From NCBI GenBank assembly GCA_003255025.1, contig QANY01011430.1, positions 62,001-126,000 of the forward strand: a stretch of 64,000 nucleotides of DNA, in the 5' to 3' direction. Below the pieces are notes generated by a model that worked only from the letters and a program-made list of their open reading frames with translations, was not told where the DNA came from and searched no databases. The position numbers were made by a program, and so were the translations under genes. Below, in pieces: positions 21,641 to 33,679 of this stretch (the first letter of the stretch is position 1; each line of letters opens with the position of its first letter). Origin of the DNA: Datisca glomerata. Taxonomy: Eukaryota > Streptophyta > Magnoliopsida > Cucurbitales > Datiscaceae.

Positions 21641-24416
21641 TTTCTGATTCTATCATATTAAGAGATAGTTTATCTTATTTGAAAATATATATGTGTGTGT
21701 GTTTCTAACTAGTTAATTAATGTAGATTTGATTTCTTTTTTTACCCTTTAAACCCCCTTAAAATATCATGTTAATTAGACATTTCACATACTTTTTCATT
21801 TACTTCATCAAATATATTTTTAATATATAAGAAATATTTTTTTATTATAATTTGTTCATTAGTAATTTATATAATTTATGTTATGTAGCATTCATATTAT
21901 TAACAACATGAAATTTCGTGTAGATGAATTTAGAGAAATACATTCATATTTTTTTAATAATTTATTTATGATATAAGCATTTTTTAGTAATGTGATTAGC
22001 TGATGAAATAAAAATATTTTCTATAGTATTGAAAAATGTTGTTTAATACAATTTCAAGTATCTAATTTTCAATTTTATACATGATCTCATGTGTGCACTA
22101 TATTCAAATACTAAAACTTTTAATCTATACAATATCTAAAATTTATATTCTTACATCTCTAATGAGTCATTACATAACGAATATTATATATAACATGCAA
22201 ACAACATTTTTTGGTGAGGTCTGCTATTTTTTAGCTAGAGAATATGATGATATGTTATTTAATTTCAAGGTCCAATATATATTTTAATTCGTAAATATTA
22301 AATTTAGTATATTATCTCTTATTTTATAAGGAATAATGAAAATGAATATACTTAAGTTTTTTCTATGTAGTTGGTGAATCAACAAAGATTCTATACTTAT
22401 CACGTGCAATAATGCACGTACATTTCTACTAATATTATAAAATATCTAATTTAGAAGTTATTTACGAGCAAATTAGTATTGAATAGAAATAATATTTCAA
22501 AATATGAATTATATCAAGTGAGAAAATATGTAATAACCTTATATAATGTTATATTTTAAGGAGACTTGAAGGATAAAAAGGTGAATAAAAATTTTCTTCA
22601 TTTTAAGCTTTCTTTTAATCTATCTATAACATCTATAAGAGTGTCAAAATTAGAGAAACATTTTTAAGCTATTTTGTCGGTATGATTTTCTTACTAGTCC
22701 TTAGTTGCTCTTCTTAATGACATGTGCTATGATTTTAATTGACTATTTATCTATATATTTTATATGTCTACACAATTTTATTTTTTCTTTTTAAAACTTA
22801 CCGTATTTTATTTATCAATCAATATATACAAAGAGGCAAAATATTTATTTTGACAAATCAGTCTAATTATTATGCTTGTATTTGAAAAAATAAGATAAAA
22901 ATTCACTTGACGTAGTAACCTACCAAAATATAATCCTTTAATCGACATGCCAATGTATGAAAATATAATATCCACGTAAAGTAATAAAATATATTACAGA
23001 TTTACATGTTGATTTAAATCACACTTTTATAGGAATTTAAATCACACTTGTATAGGAATTTAAATCAAACTACCTACAAATTTACACACTTTTTTGTAAG
23101 ATTAGAAACGTTATTACAAAACATGATAAAGATAATAGCTAAACGTCGTTATCTTATGTGAACGGTCACATACAATTGTATGACTGTTACCATTCGATGT
23201 GTTATCATAACCTCAGTTTTTCAATAACGGGATACAACCGGTATCTTTTTTCTTAGGATAACGACTAAGAAACATTATATTATGTGAAACAATAAATGGT
23301 TTATCCAGATATAATCACGTTCAATGAATTTACTTCTACGCAATGAACCACTATAATTCATCGAGAAAATTTATTATTTTCAAGTGAAATTTGTTAACCA
23401 ATATAAATAACTAGGATAAAAAAGAACCCTATCATCATCAACATTCTCTTATTTATAATTTTCAATTCACAACTTCATCACAAGAGGATACATAATTGAA
23501 CTGCACCAACTTCTTAAAAATCAGAAATTTTTGCACTTGTTCCATCTACACTCACATTCTTTCATAATTTGACTTTGATTAAAAAAAACTTCATGATAAA
23601 AAACAATTCAGTGTTACATGAGTTAACAGCTCTAAGCGAATTGCATATACCCCATCTATTTGTGTGGGCCTGGTGGAGTGCATGTAGAACCACATAAATA
23701 GATGATCGTGATGCGATTATTCAGTCACATATAAGTGTATAATTATATTATTTTTAGTGTACGTTATCAGAAATTCATAATAATCATTAATAGTAACCTT
23801 AAAAATCATTAATAGTTCACTGTATACATTTATCGAATAAAATTTTCTTAATAGATTGTTTTTTTGTTAACCATATTATTTTGTGACTAAATATAAATGA
23901 ATCTATAATTCATTATTCATATGTCTACCATGAAATATTGTCTATCTGATATAGTTAATCTGTTTTGTCCAGGAAAAACTCAAGAAAATAGATGATACGA
24001 AGTATGGCAAAATAGTAATGTGCCTGAAGTATGTAGGAAATGGCGATATGTAGAACAAGTGTATTGTGAATAAAATTTTAGATTTCATTTATAGGCATTC
24101 TTGAAACGTTATAAATTAATAACAAATAAAGTGCATAGTTGGGGAAGAAAACTATTTTTCTAAAACTACAACAGAAGTTCATAATAAATTAATTGAATTG
24201 ATAAATGATAATCTCAATAATTTCATATGACTGTTCATCGTCTAATTTCCATTCAACATTTTTACATAACTTCTTCCGCTTTCTCTTCAATTACTTTCAC
24301 TCGTCCAATATGACTCTTCATTATTCATGTCTTTTCCTTTCATAATTCTCACGCATTAATTTATTACGATTAATAATATATGTTAGTTGAAACCAATGAC
24401 ATTTTAGTGATTAAAT
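21641..24416. other. AT-rich gene-free stretch
   Basis: About 2.8 kb, strongly AT-rich, with no domain-bearing frame and no tRNA-like fold noticed. A direct pair TTTAAATCACACTTTTATAGG / TTTAAATCACACTTGTATAGG occurs near 23013-23057. Otherwise nothing supportable. Confidence 0.5.
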
Positions 24417-25220
24417 TAATATTGTTAGGACAAAATTATCCAAAATATATTTTTGACTATAAAATTAAGGAAAACTGCAGAAATGACTGAAAATGAGGGC
24501 ATGTTCAGAAAAAATTATAAAAATAATCGGAGTAACTAATTTAGTTATAAAAATTACACATGCGTAACTTAAATAAACTAGTCAATGATCCTATTATATT
24601 TTTGGATATGATTATTACTTATAATCATGTTTATGTGAATTAAAACAAAATTTATTTAGTACCATATTATTTATTTTCAATTTATGTGATTAAAATCAAT
24701 ACAATGTTAAATTGTTACTATTTTTATTTGTTGATATATTTTATTCAACTAAGTTGTACAACACCATGTATGTTTATAAGAAAAAAATTAAGCGTTGTAT
24801 AGTAGAAATGTGTTCTAAAAAATTAAAAAAAAAGGTGATGTCATTATAGTTAAATTATCTATTTCATGTTATATTTTATATTTTAATCTTGTATTTTTGG
24901 TTTGCATTGCAAACTTAATTTTTTGTTTATAAATTTTGTATAGCTACATTTATGCAATTGTATGTTATTTATGTTCAGCATAAAAATAAGTACTTCTCTA
25001 TTTAAAAAAGTTAATACCTTACTTCCTCTTTCTGATATATTATAGGTTAGCTACGTCTATATAATTTTCGTATCTATATTACTTACCCGACCAATTTTAT
25101 AATTTTTTGCCGATCATTTTCGCAAACCTCCCCTAAAACCAGTCTTTTTCTAATGATTCTTAGAAAATTTAATATTGTTAGGACAAAAGTGTCCAAAATA
25201 TGTTTTTGAGAATAAAATTA
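24417..25220. repeat. MITE copy B (24495-25128) flanked by ~55-bp direct repeats
   Basis: The inverted ends align: AGGGCATGTTCAGAAAAAA at left; the complement of the right end reads AGGTTTGCGAAAATGATCGG, then CAAAAAATTATAAAA in both. It matches copy A (1735 / 18613) through ACTAATTTAGTTATAAAAA and supplies the empty site of Copia 1. Outside it, ATTGTTAGGACAAAA occurs at both 24422 and 25175 within a ~55-bp direct repeat, suggesting an older duplication or a larger repeat. Confidence 0.6.
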
Positions 25221-25245
25221 TAAGTAATTGCATCAAATAGATAAG

Positions 25246-26045
25246 TGATGAGTGTGTTTCACACTCATATTTTAGTTAATCTTAACTATAATTTTGTTGG
25301 TTCTTTTAGAGTTATTGTTGAGTTTTTTTATTTTTTATTTTTGTAGGTAAAATATTCTTGTGCATTTGGGTTAATTTTAAAAGATGTGGAAGGTAAAAAT
25401 ATGATAAAATCGAGAAAATGATGGACTTGGGCAGAAGGACCAGCGTCGCGACGGTGGCGCGATAACGTTTTTTTTTGCGTTTCTCTCTCCTATTTTATCC
25501 TTATCGACCCCTAGTGTATAAAGAGAATATTTTAGGTCTTTTTAGGACTTTTTTTGGACGTATGAGGCAGATGAGAGAGCTTTCTAGAAAGGAAATGAAA
25601 ACGGATCCAATTGGGAGAATGATCTCAACTTCAATTCATCCGCAAATCTAGTTTTTTCTTCTTTTTTCCTCTATGTTCATGAATATTATTAAGATTTTTT
25701 CCTATTCTAGCATGTTCTAAATTTTTTATCTAGGACTACAACGTAGCCAAACCATGATTATTCATAAACTCTGATTTTCAATTAAATCGATGTTTATTCA
25801 GTATTATTGAGTGTTATAATCCGTTCTTAATGCTTGTGATCGTCTGGCCAAATATTGCATGATTTTAGATTTAATTCTGAAGCTGAGAAGTGATGATTAA
25901 ATTTGAGCTTTGTTTATAACACGATTAGAATTTCATAAGTTAGAGATAATCCTGGATCTAGTATAGTAATTATAATTTATTGTGCTTAATAAGTTTTACT
26001 TTATTTAATCTTGATAGAGATGTGAGATTAATGTTTTTTATTCAT
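25246..26045 (+). repeat. Truncated Athila-type LTR, plus strand
   Basis: Starts TGATGAGTGTGTTTCACACT and follows the minus-strand LTRs at 4780-5958 and 15309-16481 for about 800 bp. It includes the GC block CCAGCGTCGCGAC at about 25440, CCTAGTGTATAAAGAGAATA and CTACAACGTAGCCAAACCATGAT. It stops at ATTCATGA, where Tekay LTR sequence begins. Confidence 0.87.
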
Positions 26046-26592
26046 GAAATCGGTGTGTTATTACAAGTATTTATGTGACCAGTGAATGTGTGAAATAAAT
26101 TTGCATGAGTTATATGTTTACATTTATGTCATGTGAAACTTATTAGTATGTGAATTTACTTACTGAGTATTTTTAATACTCACCCTCCAAAGATGATTGT
26201 GTTGCAGGTGATTGTGAGCAGAAGGAGTGAAAGACTGTCATAGCAAGCATGATTATGATTTTTAAGTTAAATTATAACTTTATGAGTTCAGTTTGACTTC
26301 AGTTATTTCAAAAGTTTATGAATATTCATGTTTAACTGTCATGTCTTATGGATTTTTGTGCTTCACTTTATTACAGTTTAATGAATCATTTATTTCAGTT
26401 TGATGAGTTAATATTCTATTAAACTAATTTTACGCTTCCGCTATTTAACGTTAAAATTAGGACAAAATTCGGGTTTTTAATTTGGGGATTCTCTCAAATT
26501 AGGATTTTAATTAAATTGAGAATTTTTGAATTGTGAAATTTCAAGCATGTTTAACCCTCGGGAATCGGGGTGTTACAGTTTGGTATCAGAGC
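26041..26592 (+). repeat. 3' end of Tekay 5' LTR, plus primer-binding site
   Basis: ATGAAATCGGTGTGTTATTA onward matches 33161-33679 of the 3' LTR. It ends GGGGTGTTACA at 26577, and TGGTATCAGAGC (26581-26592) is a perfect initiator-Met primer site. Confidence 0.92.
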
Positions 26593-26799
26593 CATGCTTT
26601 TAGATTCTGTAGACTTTTCTAAGTGAAAGATATGACATGTCACTCACTCTGCTCCTCCCGCATCTTACAAATCAGGTACGCATGTTATATGTGTTTTAAT
26701 TATTAATCGAGTATGATGTGTTTTGTTTCATTATGGCATGTTTGAATTACGTTTATGTCATTTTTTCGCGATACATTGGTAAGTCTTGGGTTTATGGGC

Positions 26800-27481
26800 A
26801 GCAGTGTGATATCGCCCCTACAAGGAACAACAACAATCATGCATCAGTTGATCCTACTGCTAACCTTCCAGTTGCTATGATGGATATGTTTCAAGAATTT
26901 TTGGAGTTGTTAAGGTAGACAGCTACGACTCGCCCAGCTCAGCAACAGACGACGGAGGTTAATATGCAGTAGTTGATCCAAACATTCACGAGGCTGAAAA
27001 CCACCTGAATTTGACGGTCACTCGTCCAACCCATTGTTAGCTGATGAATGGATTGCAAAGACTAGAGTAGATCTTCCAGTTTATGCCGTGTTATGAGATT
27101 CAACATGTTGTTTGTGCAACATTTATACTGACGCGGGAGGCTCAGAAATGGTGGGAGCTCATACGGAGAGCTCATGACATCGATCGTAATCTAGTGACAT
27201 GGGATCGTTTCAAGGAACTCTTCTTTGAGAAATATTTTTCGATCACGGTCAGGATAAAGAAGGAGGTCGAATTACTCAGACTTGTGCAAGGAGCTATGAG
27301 TGTGGCTGAATACGAGCGGAAGTTTAAAGAATTGTCTCGGTACGCCACGCACTACGTGGATAGCGAGATAAAGAAGGCACAAACTTTTGAAAAAGGACTA
27401 CGTCCAGAGATTAAGGGATTAGTGTCGCTTCATAAGCATACCACCTACGCAGCGGTGGTTAAGGAAGCTTTGTTGATGGGA
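26800..27481 (+). pseudogene. Tekay gag (retrotransposon gag domain)
   Basis: LKPPEFDGHSSNP is encoded near 26990, then after a frameshift TREAQKWWELIRR, WDRFKELFFEKYF, EYERKFKELSRYA and FEKGLRPEIKG (27083-27481). This is the capsid-like gag domain. Interrupted by stops at about 26917 and 27095. Confidence 0.87.
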
Positions 27482-27589
27482 TAGAATCTTCCTCCACGTG
27501 CACCACCACAGTCAGAGCAATCATTTCATAGAAAGAAGAAATCACAGGATTCTTATCAGGGTCCCCACAATGCAAAAAGGCAGATGATC

Positions 27590-28150
27590 AGATCAAATCC
27601 CTAATGCGCTACGTGTAACAAGCACCATGACGGTCAATGTTTTAAGGCAAACAATGCTTGTTTTAAGTGTGGGAAGATTGGGCAGTGCCCTCTACTTGCT
27701 CAAAGACAGCCTAGTAATGCTGCAAGTGGTAGAGCTAAAGGGAAAGTTTTCGCATTAACTCGCCAGGAAGCTAAGTAGTTGTGGCAGGTACATTACTTGT
27801 ACTAGGACATTCAGCTTTTACATTAATTGATTCTAGATCCACACATTCTTTTATATATGCTTCATTTGTGACTCATGCATCTTTGTCTGTTGTGCCATTG
27901 GGTTTTTGAGTTATGTGTTTCTACGCCTTCCGGAGCTTCTCTCCTAGCTAATAAGGCGATAGAGAGTTGTTCAGTGATGATATCAGATCGTGTTATGAAT
28001 GTTAAGCTTATAGTCCCAGGATGCATGATTTTAACGTAATTCTAGGGATGGATTGGTTGGCTGCTAACTATGCCAACATAGACTGTTATCAAAAGGAAGT
28101 TCGATTCCTACCTCCAGGCAGACCTAGCTTCAAGTTTAGGGGATCTCAGT
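27590..28150 (+). pseudogene. Tekay zinc knuckle and aspartic protease
   Basis: CFKCGKIGQCPL near 27660 is a CCHC knuckle whose spacing is broken; the His appears lost. Protease: TLIDSRSTHSFIYASFV near 27823, where the active-site DSGAT has become DSRST, and VILGMDWLAANYANIDC near 28040, the usual end of the domain. Confidence 0.85.
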
Positions 28151-28239
28151 GACGTTATATACTGAATGTCACATCTGCTTTACGGGCACAACGCCTACTT
28201 GATCGTGGTAACTGGGGTTACTTAGCTTTTGTAGTGGAT

Positions 28240-29681
28240 ACAACTAAGACCAATGTGAGATCAGTTCCAGTAGTTTCTGAATTTTTGGATGTCTTTCACG
28301 ATGATTTTGCCAGGACTTCCTCCTCATTGGGAGACAGATTTTTGTATTGATTTGGTACCAGCACTGCTCTTATATCCGAAGCTTTGTATCGTATGGCTCC
28401 TACATAGTTGAAAGAACTTAAGGACTAACTTCAAGAATTACTGGACGAGGGTTTCATTAGACCCAGTGTTTCAACTAAATGTGCTTCAGTATTATTTATG
28501 AAAAAGAAAGATGGATCAATGATTACAGGGAGTTGAATAGAGTCACTATCAATAATAGGTATCGGTTACCGCATATTGAGGATTTGTTTGATCAATTTCA
28601 GGGAGCATCGATATTCTCTAAGATTGATTTAAGATCAGGATATCATCAGCTCAAGATTCGAGATGAGGATATTCCTAAAATAATGTTTTGCACTCGTTAT
28701 GGCTAGTAGTGATGTCGTTTAGATTAACTAATGCTCCGACAACCTTTATGGATTTGATTAATAAGGTGTTCAAAGAGTACTTGGATTCTTTTGTGATCGT
28801 CTTCATTGATGATATTCTGGTGTACTCTAGATCAGAGACTGAACATATGAATCACCTCAAGATTGTTTTGCAAGCATTAAGGAAGCACCAGTTATATGCT
28901 AAATTCCAGAAAGTGTGAGTTTTGGCGTCAACAAGTATCATTCATTGGTCATGTGGTATCTCGAGATGGAATCTCACTTGATCCGTCTAAGATCGAAGTA
29001 GTGGTTAACTGGCCTCCACCAACAAATGTTGGGGAAGTTTGTAGTTTTCTGGGTTTAGCAGGATACTATAGGAGGTTTGATGAGAGTTTTGCAAAGATTG
29101 ATGTTCCACTTACTCATTTGACCAGAAAGAGTGTCACCTTTACTTGGACGGCTGAGTGTGAGAAATGTTTTAAGAGACTTAAACAAAAATTAGTGACAGC
29201 ACAAGTGTTGACCATTCCAGCTGATAAGAGCGACTTTGTGATTTACAGTGATGCTTCCAATAGAGGATTGGGTTGTGTTTTGATGCAACAGGGAAAGGTC
29301 ATAGCATATGCCTCTCGTCAGCTCAAGCCTTATGAACAAAATTATCCTACAAATGATTTGGAGTTGGCTGCAGTTGTATTTGCCCTCAAGATCTAGAGAC
29401 ATTACTTGTATGGCTGTAAGTGTCAGATTTACACAGATCATAAGAGTCTTAAGTACTTTTTCACTCAGAAAGAGCTTAACATGAGGCAACGCCGTTGGTT
29501 GAAATTGGTGAAGGATTATGAATGTGAGATCATTTATCACCCGGGAAAGGCAAACGTAGTGGTTGATGCTTTGAGTCAAAAATCAGCCCATTCAACAGCT
29601 CTTATTATGTATCAAGAGCATCTCTTGGAGGATTTTGAACGTACCGAGATTCTGGTTTTGCTAAAAGATACTACAACATAG
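28240..29681 (+). pseudogene. Tekay reverse transcriptase and RNase H
   Basis: [22 protein letters not shown] and MKKKDGSM, then [27 protein letters not shown] and [11 protein letters not shown] (the YxDD box as FIDD near 28805), [11 protein letters not shown] and [10 protein letters not shown]. The RNase H part carries [38 protein letters not shown] and [20 protein letters not shown]. Stops at 28476-28550, 28706 and 29396 and a frameshift near 28900 break it. Confidence 0.92.
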
Positions 29682-31084
29682 TTAGCTCAGCTCACAGTTC
29701 AACCATCATTGCAACAACGTATTATCGATGCACAGAACTCAGATTCTGAGTTACTTTTGATTCGTAACAAAGTGAGTTCGGACAAAGGACAAGGGTTTGA
29801 TGTTAGTAATGATTCATCTCTTCGCATTCATGGGAGGCTTTGTGTTCTGAAAGACGCAGTCATTAGGTAGGAATTACTCACGGAGGCTCATAGTTCACCA
29901 TACACTGTGCACCCTGACAGTACTAAGATATATCATGATATGAAGTTACATTATTGATGGAATGGTATGAAGCATGACGTCGCTGAGTCCGTTAGTAAGT
30001 GTTTGGTGTGTCAGCGGATCAAGGCACACAGACAACCACCATCTGGGGTCTTGCAACCTTTAAGTATTCTTGAATGAAAATGGGAGCATGTGGCTATGGA
30101 TTTCGTTTCGGGGCTACCGATGACGGTAAAAGGTTTTAACTCCATTTGGGTTGTGATAGATCGTCTCACCAAGTCTGCACACTTTTTGCCTAGCAAGAGT
30201 ACATTTTTAGTTAAGGATTGGGCTCGGTTGTATATCTGAGAGATTTTTTGACTTCATGGGGTTCTAGTGTCTATAGTATCAGATCAGGATCCGCGGTTCA
30301 CGTCAAATTTTTGGCAGAGTTTACAAAGAGTTTTGGGTACTCAGTTGAATTTTAGTACAACTTTTCATCCGCAATCTGAGCGAACGATTTAAACGTTAGA
30401 GGATATGCTTTGAGCTTATCTCTTGGATTTCTCTAGCAGTTGGGACGCGTACTTAGCACATGTCGAGTTTGCTTACAATAACAGTTACCAGGCGACGATT
30501 GGTATGGCTCCGTTTCAGGCACTTTATGGAAAAAAAAATGTCGGTCGCTAGTTCACTGGGATGAGGTTGGCGAACGAAATCTTTTGGGCCCTGACTTGGT
30601 TCAGTCTACAAATGAAGCTATTCATAAAATCAAAGATAGTATGAAGACCGCTCAGAGTAGGCAAAAGAGTTACGGAGATTTCAGGAGGAAGGATCTCAAA
30701 TTTGAAGTTGGTGATCATGTGTTTCTCAAGGTTGCCCCAATGAAGAGAGTTATGCGTTTTTGTCACAAGGGGAAGCTGAGCCCTAGGTTTATTGGCCCTT
30801 TTGAGATTTTGGATTGTATCGATCCTTTGGCCTACCAGCTCGCTTTACCACCAGCTCTTTCAAGTGTTCATAATGTGTTTCACGTCTCGATGCTTCGCAA
30901 GTACGTGCCTGATCCAAGTTATGTCATCGATTTTCAACATTTGCAAGTTCATGATGATCTTACTTATGAGGAGAAGCCAGTCAGAATTCTAGAGCGCAGG
31001 AATCAAACTCTTCGTAACAGATCGGTTCAGTTAGTCAAGGTTCTCTGGAGAAATCATCAAGTAGAGGAAGCAAAATGGGAATGA
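29682..31084 (+). pseudogene. Tekay integrase and C-terminal chromodomain
   Basis: HPDSTKIYHDMK and CLVCQRIKAHRQ (zinc-binding HHCC), WEHVAMDFVSGLP (first catalytic Asp), [18 protein letters not shown] (second Asp), SYQATIGMAPFQALYGK, then KLSPRFIGPFEIL, HNVFHVSMLRKY. The last about 45 residues (YEEKPVRILERR..VQLVKVLWR..EEAKWE) are a group II chromodomain. Multiple stops between 29944 and 30590. Confidence 0.9.
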
Positions 31085-31153
31085 GAAGCGGAGAACGTGT
31101 CAAGTATCCAAAGTTATTTCTATATGGTGTATTCCTTTCGGGGATGAAAGTTC

Positions 31154-33679
31154 TTAAGGAGGGAAGAATGTAATACCCCAAAGAATTAATGGGTAATTTT
31201 GTAATTCTAAAAACCCCCCACTCACACCATTGTGTATACACCTAGCATATCTACCCCATTCTCCATCTTTTTTGCGCGAACTCCTCCCCTATAACCACCC
31301 ACAACTCCCTCATTCTCCATTTTCTTTTAATTCACAAACCTTCCCTTTAACGGTCATTCTCTCTTTGTTTTGTATCTCTGGCAGCCCTTTCCCTCAGGCA
31401 AAAACTCCATTGATTCTCATTTTTTCAACTTCATCTTCTTCTTTTTCTAATTTAAGTAAGTATTCAATTTTTCCTTCTTGCATTTCCTTTTTATTTTTGT
31501 TTCCAATTTTCTCTCTCTATTCAACTTAGATTTTAATTAATACTTTGATGCATCAATCTGAATTTTGCTCTCTAATTTCCAGCAGATTACATTCTTGATC
31601 AGCGTTTTGTTCAATTATTCTTGCGTCGTCGTCGTCCATCGATTCCGGTAAGACATTTTATTTTCTTTCTCTCGTTCTCGTCATTTCTCCTATGTTTCTC
31701 TCTGTTTCTTTGCCCTATCACTGAACTCATCCATATTTTCCTTTTTGTTCTTCTATTTTCTTTCATTTGGACAGCCTTCAATCGTCATTTTCTGGATCAT
31801 TACTTCATCGTCATTGTCACTGCCTTCATCATCAGTAAGCTTGATTTCCTTCCTTCTCTCTCGATTCTGTCTAGAATGTAACTTGTTCTTTTGATTCAGT
31901 TGGCTTTGATCGGACCCATTTATCGCCTTCGTCTCCCCCCTATTTGTTGAGTCTCTCTCTCCTTCGTCTCCTTCTTCCCCTCTTTTTTTGCTTCTCTCGT
32001 CTCTCTCTCCCCTTCATCTTTCCCCCCTCTCTGTTGCATCTCTCTCTCTCTCTCTCTCTCCTTCGTCTCCCTCTTCCCCTCTATTTTTGCTTCTCTCGGT
32101 CTCTCTCTCTCTCCTCTATCTCCCTCATCCCCTCTGTTTCTGCTTCTCTCGGTCTCTCTCTCTCCTTCATCTTTTCCCCTCTCTGTTGCGTCTCTCTCCC
32201 TCTCTCTCTTCCTCTTCTTCATCTCCCTTTTCTGTTTCCCCCTTCTCTTGAATCGGTTCACCTAAACCGGACCAGTTCATTCAAATCAGGTCGAACCGAT
32301 TCAGTCAAACTAGACCAGACCGAACCGGCTCGGTCAGGCTAGACTGGTTCAACCCGACCAGACTGAACCAGCCCAAACAGCATAACCGAACCAGTTCATA
32401 TCACCCGAACCTTGTTGAACTGTTTTAAACCGCTAGATAATTTACACCCGATGTGGTTTCCACCTGTTCCCAACCTCGCTTAGTTAATTAAATAATTGTA
32501 GATATTATATGAATTTGTTGTGATCTGAGATCCCTGGATTTCAGGTCATTAGTTACTGAATTTTAATTCGTAGCGAATCCATGTAAGTGAATTTACATAA
32601 TAATTCGGTTCATATGTTATAAGTGTAGAATATATAACATAAAATTGTTTTATTATTTATTTAGTTCAATCTAATGATCAAGTGTTTTATTTATTTTTCC
32701 TATCACAATGAAATTATTTACCATGTTATATATGATTATATTTTGAGTTATACATGTAATAGTTATATCGTTTATGTTCATAAACAAGTTATATGCTTAC
32801 CTATGTATATGTGATAATGTGAATTATGAATATTAATTCAAGTAAAGTGATAAGTAAACAAGAAGTAGACTTAGTCATGTCCCTTGGTTATCAAGTAACC
32901 TGATTGTTCACGTCATGTTATCAAGTTATACGGTTGAGTGTCACCATGTTCATGTTAGCATCCTTAAAGTTCAGATAATTTTGCCAGACATCAAGTTTTA
33001 AACCAAATCTGTCATATTGACGTTCATGTTACAAGGTCAAGTTCAAGTTGTGAATTAGTTCTGGTTAGGTTGTTAATCAAGAAATATGTCTAGTCGAATT
33101 ATGATCAAGCAAGTATAAGTATTGGCATGTATAAGTACAAGTTCGAGTTATATGTTAACCATGAAATCGGTGTGTTATTACAAGTATTTTATGTGACCAG
33201 TGAACGTGTGAAATAAATTTGCATGAGTTATATGTTTACATTTATGTCATGTGAAACTTATTAGTATGTGAATTTACTTACTGAATATTTTAAATATTCA
33301 CCCCACTTAGATGATTGTGTTGTAGGTGATGGTGAGTAGCAGGAGTGAATGACTGTCATAGCAAGCATGATTATGATTTTGAAGTTAAATTATAATTTTA
33401 TGACTTCAGTTTGACTTCAGTTATTTCAGAAGTTTATGAATATTCATGTCTAACTTTCATGTTTTATAGACTTTCATGCTTCACTTTATTATAGTTTAAT
33501 GAATCATTTATTTCGGTTTAATGAGTATAATTTTATGCTTCCGCTATTTAACATTAAAATTAGGGCAAAATTAGGGTTTCAATTTGGAGATTTTCTCAAA
33601 TTAGAGTTTTAATTGAATTGAGAATTTTTGAATTGTGAAATTTCAAACATGTTTAACCATTGGGAATCGAGGTATTATA
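31154..33679 (+). repeat. Full 3' LTR of the Tekay element with polypurine tract
   Basis: Polypurine AAGGAGGGAAGAA ends at 31168. The LTR starts TGTAATACCCC at 31169 and ends GAGGTATTATA at 33679 (2511 bp). It contains a CT-rich block with several (TC)n runs at about 31930-32260, then an AACCGG/GACCAG-rich stretch at 32255-32430. It is related to the solo LTR at 46858. Confidence 0.9.
31930..32430 (+). repeat. CT-rich microsatellite block and AACCGG-type repeats inside the Tekay LTR
   Basis: Long pyrimidine tract with TCTCTCTCTC runs, followed by a degenerate series of short units such as AACCGGACCAGTTCA and GAACCGATTCAG. The same pair of blocks recurs at 47330-48010 in the solo LTR, so it belongs to the LTR. 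Long frames across the tract (131 and 113 codons on the two strands) are low-complexity Leu/Ser or Arg/Glu products, not genes. Confidence 0.85.

Larger units (their letters stand above)
26041..33679 (+). mobile_element. Tekay-type Ty3 chromovirus, decayed, with truncated 5' LTR
   Basis: Remnant 5' LTR 26041-26577, Met PBS 26581-26592, gag, protease, RT, RNase H, integrase with C-terminal chromodomain, polypurine tract and a full 3' LTR 31169-33679. The domain order and chromodomain place it in the chromoviruses; long LTRs and Pol motifs fit the Tekay/Del lineage. Frames contain many stops, and the 5' LTR has lost about 2 kb, so it cannot be transcribed normally. Confidence 0.9.

Noticed and set aside
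31920..32342. Open frames of 113-132 codons on both strands
   Set aside because: Same cause: (TC)n tract of the Tekay LTR read as Leu/Ser or Arg/Glu; low complexity.
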